A DNA stretch of 36,394 nucleotides from Clostridia bacterium (lineage in GTDB: Bacteria > Bacillota > Clostridia > Oscillospirales > CAG-272). The notes beneath the pieces were generated by a model, which had not been told where the DNA came from, did not search any database, and worked only from the letters and a program-made list of their open reading frames with translations. Below are positions 1-7,000 of the stretch, piece by piece. The position numbers and the translations under genes were made by a program. The stretch is taken from contig JAFYPF010000007.1 of assembly GCA_017547655.1 (NCBI GenBank), positions 1 to 36,394 of the forward strand. Direction: 5' to 3'. Position 1 is the first letter of the stretch; each line of letters starts with the position of its first letter.

Positions 1-2
1 AT

Positions 3-104
3 AAAGACGGCTCTGAAACCGTCAGTTTGAGTGAGATCAAAAACTCGGATTTAAGTTCGGATTTAACTGCATCCGCCCTGCCAAAGAAAAATCCGCGTTC
101 GTAA
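3..104 (+). CDS. possible 3' end of an upstream gene (partial)
   Basis: A reading frame is open from the window edge to a TAA at 102-104. Its last residues read DLTASALPKKNPRS, and the stop falls inside the stem of the terminator at 83-123, as often happens at the true end of a gene. Only about 33 residues are visible, with no domain I recognise. It may be chance, since the stretch is short and lies beside repeats. Confidence 0.3.
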   Translation, partial: KDGSETVSLSEIKNSDLSSDLTASALPKKNPRS

Positions 105-123
105 GAATGCGGATTTTTCTTTG
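83..123 (+). terminator. Rho-independent terminator
   Basis: The arms AAAAATCCGC and GCGGATTTTT, extended by A-rich and T-rich flanks, form a near-perfect hairpin around a GTAA loop. The T-run lies on the + side. The A-run on the other flank could make it bidirectional. It would end whatever gene enters from the left edge. Confidence 0.6.
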
Positions 124-128
124 TATTA

Positions 129-236
129 TTCACTATTCATTATTCATCATTCATTATTCATTTATCTCACACGCGGATTTTTAATGAAGAATGAATAATG
201 AAGTCGCCGCAAGCGGCTAATGAATAATGAATAATT
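129..236. repeat. AT-rich inverted repeat (ATTCATTATTCAT / ATGAATAATGAAT)
   Basis: The left part repeats ATTCATTATTCAT-like units and the right part carries the complementary ATGAATAATGAAT units. A short GC hairpin (GCCGC AA GCGGC) lies between the two right-hand units. It resembles the dispersed intergenic palindromes seen in many Clostridia. I see no gene in it. Confidence 0.5.
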
Positions 237-242
237 AAGGTA

Positions 243-277
243 GCTTTTCTCCCTTTCGGGCGAAAAGCGTTTTTTTA
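243..277 (+). terminator. Rho-independent terminator
   Basis: GCTTTTC pairs with GAAAAGC around a GC-rich loop, followed by GTTTTTTT. It sits directly before the promoter at 278-306, so it insulates the four-helix-bundle gene from upstream reading. Confidence 0.6.
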
Positions 278-306
278 TTGTAATTTTAATAATTTTGTGC
301 TATAAT
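278..306 (+). promoter_or_regulatory. sigma-A type promoter with extended -10
   Basis: The -35 is TTGTAA (278-283), the spacer is 17 nt, and the -10 is a perfect TATAAT (301-306) preceded by TGC. Transcription would begin near 313, giving a leader only about 18 nt long before the ATG at 331. It would drive the four-helix-bundle gene and the overlapping gene after it. Confidence 0.7.
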
Positions 307-330
307 GATTTTATAGACGGAGGTGTAGCT

Positions 331-687
331 ATGAAAGAAAATTTACTGATTGATAAATCGATTGCTTTTGCTTCTCGTATCATTAAGCTTCATCAATACC
401 TCATTAAAACAAAAAAGGAAACGATTATTTCAAAGCAAATCGTTCGTAGTGGCACAAGTATTGGCGCAAATATCAACGAAGCGAACTACGGTCAGAGCAA
501 GGCAGATTTTGTTTCTAAAATGCACATAGCATTAAAGGAAACAGCCGAAACAGAGTATTGGCTTAAATTGCTTACCATGTCCGAGTATATAACCGAAGAT
601 ATGGGCAAATCGCTTTTGAATGACTGCTTGGAAATAAAGAGAATGTTGATCGCCTCCATCAACACGGCGAAGGAGAGTGCGAAATGA
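331..687 (+). CDS. four-helix-bundle protein, 23S rRNA intervening-sequence (IVS) type
   Basis: The 118-residue, almost entirely helical protein carries the family hallmark near residues 38-58 (SGTSIGANINEANYGQSKAD). That is the signature of proteins found inside 23S rRNA intervening sequences and also as free-standing genes. I chose the ATG at 331 because GGAGGT lies 6 nt upstream; an earlier in-frame start at 295 lies before the promoter's -10. Family function is poorly defined: members oligomerise into basic bundles, and the relative Avd works in diversity-generating retroelements. No rRNA is nearby. The stop overlaps the next start (ATGA), so the two genes are translationally coupled. A paralogue lies at 1468-1815. 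Confidence 0.85.
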   Translation: MKENLLIDKSIAFASRIIKLHQYLIKTKKETIISKQIVRSGTSIGANINEANYGQSKADFVSKMHIALKETAETEYWLKLLTMSEYITEDMGKSLLNDCLEIKRMLIASINTAKESAK

Positions 688-1067
688 AACGAAAACTAAT
701 ATTGATAACTGCTATAATAATTGCTTCAATACTTGTCATATCTATTGGACTATCCTGTGCCGCAAGATTTGTTTTTCTTTCGCCCTCATGTTATTCGGAT
801 AATGATAATCTAACGGAACAAGAAAATTATTTTATTAAGAAAACCGTTCTTGAAACCATTGAAGACAGGCTTTCTATTTTGGGGGATAACGGCACACATC
901 TTTTCATTTGGATAAATACCGATTTTATGGAATCGGTGACAAAAGAAAATAATGAATATATTATTCGTGTGCAGACCCATCATATGGAATCATCTTCCGA
1001 CGATTGCACATATGAAATTCATATGTCAGAAGATTTTGCCATCACATTCTTCGGCTTGGATCCGTAA
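684..1067 (+). CDS. small membrane-anchored or secreted protein of unknown function
   Basis: The protein has 127 residues. Two basic residues are followed by a hydrophobic segment at about residues 5-28 (signal anchor or signal peptide). A Cys at residue 25 follows GLS, a poor match to a lipobox, so lipid attachment is doubtful. The rest (about 100 residues) is soluble, acidic and predicted to face outward. I recognise no family. The start overlaps the stop of the four-helix-bundle gene by 4 nt (ATGA), which makes it a true coupled gene. Pairing a cytoplasmic helical bundle with an exported protein is unusual. Confidence 0.6.
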   Translation: MKRKLILITAIIIASILVISIGLSCAARFVFLSPSCYSDNDNLTEQENYFIKKTVLETIEDRLSILGDNGTHLFIWINTDFMESVTKENNEYIIRVQTHHMESSSDDCTYEIHMSEDFAITFFGLDP

Positions 1068-1073
1068 TATTAC

Positions 1074-1155
1074 ATAGACTTCGTTTACCGGCATAGTTGG
1101 AAAATCCCTTTTAGAAAGATTTTCGCAACTCATCATCTCCAAGGGATAAGTCTAT
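1074..1155 (+). ncRNA. candidate structured RNA with alternative pairings
   Basis: Outer arms ATAGACTT (1074-1081) and AAGTCTAT (1148-1155) enclose a strong hairpin, GTTGGAAAATC (1096-1106) with GATTTTCGCAAC (1118-1129). ATCCCTT (1104-1110) can instead pair with AAGGGAT (1141-1147), which would compete with the inner hairpin. Downstream come two direct copies of CGGATCGATTT and then the terminator at 1229-1263. No protein frame spans it. I found no clear promoter, so it could be a 3' UTR of the preceding gene pair. It matches no RNA class I know. Confidence 0.35.
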
Positions 1156-1228
1156 CCACCGACCGAAAAACACGGATCGATTTCGAAAAAACTTGCGGTA
1201 CGGATCGATTTTGAAAGGGTATCACAAG

Positions 1229-1263
1229 AAAAAAGCCATTCGCGTAAGCGAATGGCTTTTTTC
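1229..1263 (+). terminator. strong Rho-independent terminator
   Basis: AAAAAAGCCATTCGC and GCGAATGGCTTTTTT form a 15-bp perfect stem with a GTAA loop and T-run. It ends the transcript that covers the gene pair at 331-1067 or the structured region at 1074-1155. Confidence 0.85.
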
Positions 1264-1265
1264 AG

Positions 1266-1422
1266 TTAAATCCGCCGTTGGCGGGAGAAATCCACCTGCG
1301 GTGGATGAAATCTGCCTTACGGCAGGTGATGGAGGCGGATTTAATTTCATCTGAAGCCGTAGGCTGAAGATTTTATCCGAAAAACGTGAGGATTTCATTG
1401 TGGCAACGCCACGATTTCATTG
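1266..1422. repeat. modular multi-hairpin dispersed repeat, copy A
   Basis: A string of small hairpins with differing stems is separated by AAATC or GATTTCAT spacers. Examples are CCGCC/GGCGG, ATCCACC/GGTGGAT, CTGCC/GGCAG, AGCC/GGCT and GTGGC/GCCAC. The centre reads GGCGGATTTAATTTCATCT. The unit order matches the copy at 15541-15677. The final GATTTCATTG runs into the -35 element of the next promoter. Confidence 0.6.
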
Positions 1423-1448
1423 ACTGTTTATTGCTTTTATGATACAAT
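1420..1448 (+). promoter_or_regulatory. sigma-A type promoter with extended -10
   Basis: TTGACT (1420-1425), a 17-nt spacer and TACAAT (1443-1448) preceded by TGA. Its first bases are the last bases of the hairpin repeat. It would transcribe the second four-helix-bundle gene and probably the fliB-like gene. Confidence 0.65.
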
Positions 1449-1467
1449 ATAATACAAGGTGATAACT

Positions 1468-1815
1468 ATGGCAGAAAACATACTTGCAGATATGTCAACA
1501 GAATTTGCGGTAAAAATTTTAAACTTAACAGACGGCATAAAAGAACATTATTCTTTAGCGAATCGGCTTGAACCTAGCGAAACAAGCATAGGAACAAATA
1601 TCAGAGAAGCAAAGTACGCGCACAACAAGGCGAATTTTGTTGCCAAGTTGCAGATATCACTTAAAGAATGTTATGAAACAGAATATTGGATAGAGATTGC
1701 ACAAAAAGCAAACATTATTTCGGAAGATATTGCAAAAACTATTGTGCACAATTGCGGCTCAATACGCAGTATGCTGATCGCCTCCATCAACACGTCAAAG
1801 GAGAACGTAAAATAA
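1468..1815 (+). CDS. four-helix-bundle protein, 23S rRNA IVS type (paralogue)
   Basis: This 115-residue relative of the protein at 331-687 shares the SETSIGTNIREAKYAHNKANF block and a nearly identical C terminus (MLIASINT then a Lys/Glu-rich tail). The 20 bases TGATCGCCTCCATCAACACG are identical in both genes (647-666 and 1775-1794). The ATG at 1468 is preferred; the GTG at 1459 lies inside the ribosome-binding site AAGGTG. Function is as uncertain as for the paralogue. It has its own promoter and is followed after 50 nt by the fliB-like gene. Confidence 0.8.
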   Translation: MAENILADMSTEFAVKILNLTDGIKEHYSLANRLEPSETSIGTNIREAKYAHNKANFVAKLQISLKECYETEYWIEIAQKANIISEDIAKTIVHNCGSIRSMLIASINTSKENVK

Positions 1816-1865
1816 TTTCCGCCCAAAATATTACTTCTCAACCAACAAACTAAAGGTAAAAACAC

Positions 1866-2777
1866 ATGAAACTATATGCCCCCGAATATTACAAAAATTT
1901 CAAATGCATAGCCGACAAGTGCAAGCACAGTTGTTGTATAGGCTGGGAAATAGACGTAGACGAGCACACTTTAGACAAATACAACAAGCTCGATAGCGGA
2001 TACGGCCAAACAATAAAAAACAACATAGCACATAAAGACACACCGCACTTTTTGTTATCCGAAAACGACAGATGCCCACACCTTAACTCCGAGGGTTTAT
2101 GCAAAATAATACTTGAATACGGTGACAGTTACCTTTGCGACATTTGCCGAGAACACCCCCGTTTTTATAACCATACCTCAAGTGGGAAAGAGGTAGGTAT
2201 CGGTATGTCGTGCGAAGAAGCGTGTCGCATTATACTTGAATCGGATAATTTTTTAAACATAATTGAAGTCGGAAATACCCCTGACGAAGCAACAGAGCCG
2301 TCGCAATTCAACTCACTTGCGCAACGGAATATTATCTACGGTATTTTATCCGACAAAACGTTAGATTACAAAAGCAAACTGCAAAAGGTCGGCGAAACGT
2401 ATGACATTTCCCTATCTGATATATCCGACAATGAGTGGAAAAACATCATCAATTCTCTCGAATATCTCGGCAAAGAACACCGAGAGCTCTTTTTAAATTT
2501 TTCTTCAAGGGCAACCGTTCCGATAGGATATGAAAAATACGCCGAACGCGCACTTGCATATTTTGTATATCGACACAACTCCGAGGCATACAATGCAAAT
2601 GAATTTCGAGCCTCTTTAGGATTTTGTTTATTCTGCGAAAAATTATTGGTATCGCTTATAACACTGCAAAAAAACATATCTACCGACGTCCTCTTTGAGT
2701 ATGCACGTATTATCTCCGAAGAGCTTGAGTATTCGGAAAACAACACCGAAGCAATAAAATTCGAGCTTTCATTTTAA
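1866..2777 (+). CDS. fliB: FliB-family lysine-N-methylase-like protein
   Basis: The 303-residue protein opens with the FliB signature, including ADKCKHSCCIGWEID (Cys14, 19, 23, 24), then CPHL...LC (70, 79), LCDICREHPRFY (91, 94) and SCEEAC (116, 120). FliB proteins methylate flagellin lysines and use a Cys-bound iron-sulfur cluster with S-adenosylmethionine. At about 300 residues it is shorter than enterobacterial FliB (about 400). No flagellar gene is in the window, so the substrate here is unknown and the symbol denotes family only. AAAGGT lies about 9 nt before the ATG. The gene ends just before a bidirectional terminator. Confidence 0.75.
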   Translation: MKLYAPEYYKNFKCIADKCKHSCCIGWEIDVDEHTLDKYNKLDSGYGQTIKNNIAHKDTPHFLLSENDRCPHLNSEGLCKIILEYGDSYLCDICREHPRFYNHTSSGKEVGIGMSCEEACRIILESDNFLNIIEVGNTPDEATEPSQFNSLAQRNIIYGILSDKTLDYKSKLQKVGETYDISLSDISDNEWKNIINSLEYLGKEHRELFLNFSSRATVPIGYEKYAERALAYFVYRHNSEAYNANEFRASLGFCLFCEKLLVSLITLQKNISTDVLFEYARIISEELEYSENNTEAIKFELSF

Positions 2778-2815
2778 ATATTTTTCCTCTGCAAAAACAC
2801 CCCTACCGATATAAC

Positions 2816-2850
2816 AAAAAAGTGAACAGGTTTACTGTTCACTTTTTTTA
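2816..2850. terminator. bidirectional terminator between convergent genes
   Basis: AGTGAACAG and CTGTTCACT form the stem, with an A-run on the left and a T-run on the right. It separates the + strand fliB-like gene from the - strand foldase gene, whose TAA stop lies at the end of the T-run. Confidence 0.85.
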
Positions 2851-3924
2851 TTCACTTTCACTTGCATCAAAAAGCATATTTATAATCTTCTTCTGATAAA
2901 CACCGGTAGTAATATAATTCTTATCCACCTGTTTTTCAAGCTCTTCAATAGAAGAAATACCATTTTCCTTTGCGATTTCAAGCGCATAGGTTTTATATTC
3001 ATCGTCAGAAATCTCTATCTTTTTCTCACGAACTGTCTGATATATCACCATTTCAGTCGCTACTGTATCCTTAACGTCACCCTCAATATACGCCTTAAAG
3101 TCATCAAGCCCCGAGAAACCCATAGCCGAAAGCAGCGTGTCAAGCGTCATACTGTAATACTGCGCTTGAATTGTATAGTTTGAAATAACGTTACTGATAT
3201 ATCTATTAACCTCTTTATCGGGATACTTCTTAATCTCGCAGGATTTAACGTAGGTTTCCCAAATAACCTCTCTCGTTGCAAGGTTAGTTATAAACAGGTT
3301 AAATTCTTCAACCGTCTTATAATTGCTCTGCTGTAGCGAAGCAACCATAACGTCAGTCAACTCGGGTACAACAGTCTCGGTTATCTTATTTATTTTAACG
3401 GTAAATACAACGGGTTTCCCTTTCAAGTCGGCAACGTGATAGCTGTCGGGAAATTTAATATCAAGCACAACCTCTTCGCCTACGCTATGACCAATCAGTC
3501 CGTCCTCAAAACCAGGAATAAAATTACCCGAGCCAATCACAAGGTCATACCCTTGGTCTGTTCCGCCATCAAAAGCAACGCCGTCCATCGTACCCACGTA
3601 ATCAATATTTACAGTGTCGCCGCTCTTTACCGCACGGTCGGTAATCTCTTTCTTTTCGGCAAAATTTGATGCTACTTGATTGATGGTATCAGACACAAGC
3701 TCATCAACCTTTGCAGTATCATAAGCAACTTTCGGAAAAGCGCCGATAGTAACGTACTCGTTCAAATCATAATCATACACTTTTTCATTATTTTTATCTT
3801 CGCCGTTTTCGGTTGTTTCATTGGGTGTCACACCAATATTTTTATCATTCCCCGTAAAAAAAATCAAGAAAAAGGTACAAAGAAACACAACAGCCAATGC
3901 AGCAACCAAAAGAATTTTTTTCAT
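2848..3924 (-). CDS. membrane-tethered FKBP-type peptidyl-prolyl isomerase, trigger-factor-like
   Basis: The protein has 358 residues from the ATG at 3924, which has AGGTG at good spacing; an upstream ATG at 3939 lies before that site. Residues 4-24 form a hydrophobic N-terminal anchor without a proper lipobox Cys. An acidic linker follows. The FKBP domain spans about 99-184 (SGDTVNIDYVGTMDG..., FIPGFEDGLIGHSVGE). The rest is a helical region like the trigger factor C-terminal chaperone part. Ribosomal trigger factor is cytoplasmic and has an N-terminal ribosome-binding domain, absent here. This looks like an extracytoplasmic foldase with a role like PrsA. It has its own consensus promoter. 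Confidence 0.85.
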   Translation of the reverse strand: MKKILLVAALAVVFLCTFFLIFFTGNDKNIGVTPNETTENGEDKNNEKVYDYDLNEYVTIGAFPKVAYDTAKVDELVSDTINQVASNFAEKKEITDRAVKSGDTVNIDYVGTMDGVAFDGGTDQGYDLVIGSGNFIPGFEDGLIGHSVGEEVVLDIKFPDSYHVADLKGKPVVFTVKINKITETVVPELTDVMVASLQQSNYKTVEEFNLFITNLATREVIWETYVKSCEIKKYPDKEVNRYISNVISNYTIQAQYYSMTLDTLLSAMGFSGLDDFKAYIEGDVKDTVATEMVIYQTVREKKIEISDDEYKTYALEIAKENGISSIEELEKQVDKNYITTGVYQKKIINMLFDASESE

Positions 3925-3965
3925 ATTTTCACCTATCATCAGTTAATAAATTTAGATACTCTAAC

Positions 3966-3994
3966 ATTATACCCCTATACAATTAAATTGTCAA
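3966..3994 (-). promoter_or_regulatory. perfect consensus sigma-A promoter
   Basis: On the minus strand: TTGACA (3994-3989), a 17-nt spacer and TATAAT (3971-3966). It lies between the terminator of the surface-protein gene and the foldase start, so the foldase is transcribed separately and probably strongly. Confidence 0.85.
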
Positions 3995-3997
3995 CAA

Positions 3998-4038
3998 ATA
4001 AAAAACAAATGTGTGTGAGCCAAAAGCCCACACACATT
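3998..4038 (-). terminator. Rho-independent terminator of the surface-protein gene
   Basis: Read on the minus strand, ATGTGTGTGGGC pairs with GGCTCACACACAT around a short T-rich loop, followed by TTGTTTTTTATTTG. It is 15 nt past the TAA of the surface-protein gene. Confidence 0.8.
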
Positions 4039-4052
4039 AAGTATGTTTTTAT

Positions 4053-7000
4053 TTAGTTTTTAACAGTTTTTCTTTTCTTGCTTACAATAAGCGCTGCTGC
4101 GCCAACAAGAGATACTGTTGCAACTACTGCGATGTAAGGAAGTTTAGAACCTGTTTCGGGAACGGGATTCTCAAATCCTACAATCTTTTTGGTGTCAATC
4201 TGCTTATCGGTATAGTTGAATACCCAAGCCTGAATTTCAGCACCGGAATAATCGGGATGTGTAGCTCTAACCTTACCGTTGATCTTTGTACCGCCGAGGC
4301 CGATTGAAGCATCTCCCCAAATCATGCCGGGCTTACCAACAACGTATACGTTGTCTACTTCACCGCCCCAGAGACCAATCCAAACGCTTCCGTCAAATAC
4401 GTTCTTCTTTGTACCGTCTGTGGGGTTGATTGTACCGCATACAGTACCAATCTTACCGCCGTTGATACCGATTGTTGCATTACCGGTGTGAGGTGTACAC
4501 CAATCGCCGCCGATCAATGCTGCCCACTGACCTGAACCAACTGTTATATAACAATCCTTCTTGGTATCTTTCCATCTATGTCCGCCGAGAAGTGTAGGAT
4601 ACATTTCAACTCTTGCATCTTCTTTGGGGTTAACGTCTGTAGCAATAACGCTTACACTGTAACCAACAACGAGCTTATGTCCCATACCGGAAATAATTGC
4701 TCCGTTGGCAAGTCCTTTACCTCTTGCAGAATTGTACTTATGTTCAATTGTGAGGTTATCAAACACTACGGGGAAGTCAATTCCAACAGAAAGTCCGATT
4801 TCTGATGTATCAAGAACAAGCTTTGCGCCCTTTGCTCTGAAGTTTGTCTCGCCGTCATAGCTTGTAATTGTAATAGTTTGGCTACCGGTAGGAGTCCAGA
4901 AGTCTCCGAGAGATACTATTCTCATGCAGTCTGATGCGTCAATTGTAAGCGTTCCGCATACAACGATTCTACCGCCCTGCTTAACAATCTTGTTGCCGGC
5001 ATATGAAAGTGCTCTGTAAAGTGCATTCTTAACATATACGCTGTTTGTAATAGCCTTCTTTTCAGCAGAAAGGTTTGTATTATTACCGCCGTTAGCCTTA
5101 ATAATAGCCAAAGCCTGCTTACGAAGTTCTGCATAACCTTCTGCATGACCAATTGCATTTTCGGGAGAAGAACCGTCACCCTTACCCTTTGAAACGTCTG
5201 CAACGTAGAGAGTAAATACATAAGGTTCCGGCTGATCCTCAACCTTTCCTATAGCATTTGCATTTGCCCAGTATTTAACCTCGTCATCACGAATTACAGA
5301 TCTATCATAGTTAATTGTTGCATTTGCGGGAATCTTATCATCGGAATGACCGCCCCAAGCCTTTACAACTCTTTCAGCAGTTCCTGCGATGTTTACAACA
5401 ATCTCATTGGAAGCGCCTTTCTTTGGTGTAGCATAAAGAGCTTCAACAAAGCCGCCTGTTATGTTAATAGTAAGTTTTCCTGTAACGGTCGCTGTAGGAT
5501 AGTTCAATGAACTTGTTCCGTAAACGCCTTCAATCTTACCGCCCTCAATATTAAGAGTAGCATTACCGGTAATCTTTCCGTACGTACCGCTATTACCGTA
5601 TGAACCTGCATGAACGAGCGACCAAGTACCGGACTTAATTGTAAGATTAGCGTTACCGGTCTTATTTTCCCATCTGTGTCCGCCAATAATTCCGGGATAC
5701 CAGAAACCTGTAGAGTTAGTGCTTGTATCAAAAGCAGTAACGTTTACGTTTTCACCGATAACAAACTTTTTGCAGTTTGCGGAAATAACAAAAGGAGTAG
5801 ACCAAAGGTTCTTATCTTTATCGTTATATCTGTGTTCAATGTTTATGTTTTCAATAGTAGTAGCAGAGGGGAATACGAGGAATGTTGTATTACAAGTAGC
5901 AAGGTCAAAAACAAATTTTGCCTGATTTCTGTAATCCTTACCGTCGTAAACGCTCGTAATAGTTACGGGGTAGCCAAAGCTAGGAAGAGTAAATTCAGCA
6001 GGGCCCAACTTTTCGCCTGTAGTATAAGGCATACGAGATGAAACCAAATCAACTGCAATATCGCCAACAATAACGATTACAGTCTCTTTCTTGGTCTTGC
6101 TTGCCTCTACATACGCACGGTAAAGTACGTTATCCTTGTAAAGATTACCTATAAATGTCTTTTCCTCTGCAGAAAGCTTCGAAATCTTACCGTAACCACC
6201 TACAGACTTAAGCAAAGCATACATTTTCTGGAGATTTTCTCTGTAATTGGGATGATCGCCAAGAGGTTTGTCGGGAGAAGAACCGTCACCCGTACCATTT
6301 GAAGCTATGTATATAACGTTAGGAATAACAGGGGGCTGATCCTTAACTACAACCTGATTGTTGTCAATAAACGTCACACGATTTTTAAGGTCGTCAACAT
6401 CTCCCAAATAGCCACTTTCAGCATAGTATGCATTATTGATTCTTGCGTTAGCTCCGAGAGTAACAACCGAACCTGTGCCGGGATATACAATTGTATTTGT
6501 GAAATAAAGTGTATCAATTTCACCGCCGTTAACGGTGATTGTCGCAGAACCGTTTATTGTACCAGTAGCTTTGATTTCAGAACCTGTTCCGTAAACTTTA
6601 GCTATCTTACCACCATCAATAACAAGCTTTGCATTACCTGTAACCGTACATGTATAGTAGGGAGCAGAGCAACCGAAACCTCCCGCAATAATCATATCCC
6701 AAGTACCGGACTTAACAGTTACGTCAGTGCTGCTGCTCTTGTCATATCTGTGGCCGCCTACGATAATCGGATATCTATTGCCTGCCTCATTGGTATCAGC
6801 ATTGAGAGACTTAACAACTACGCCCTCGCCCATAACCAATTTCTTTCCGCTCGCTTCAAAAATGAAGTTTGTTCCCCAACCGTTATTATCGTCGGGATCA
6901 TACTTGTAAACCATCTCAATATTTTCGAAGGTTACGTCTGACTTCATTTCAAGGTTTGCCGTATTACATTTATCGTGATCAAGAATAAGCTTGCCGCCGT

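Noticed and set aside
129..236. Regularly repeated ATTCATTATTCAT units suggested a CRISPR array.
   Set aside because: Units are short, lack unique spacers of constant length, and are mirrored as an inverted repeat; no cas genes are present.
1328..1338. TGATGGAGGCG in the hairpin repeat is complementary to CGCCTCCATCA in both four-helix-bundle genes, suggesting antisense pairing.
   Set aside because: Only 11 bases match, and the sequence is explained by the repeat's own stems; no transcript evidence.
1266..1422. Hairpin-spacer alternation also resembled a CRISPR array or integron attachment sites.
   Set aside because: The constant parts are only about 8 nt, the variable parts are self-complementary, there is no attC core pair, and no integrase is nearby.
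5610..6041. Long open frame antisense to the surface-protein gene.
   Set aside because: It lies wholly inside a well-supported gene, has no good ribosome-binding site and no recognisable protein features; it reflects the repeat composition of the opposite strand.
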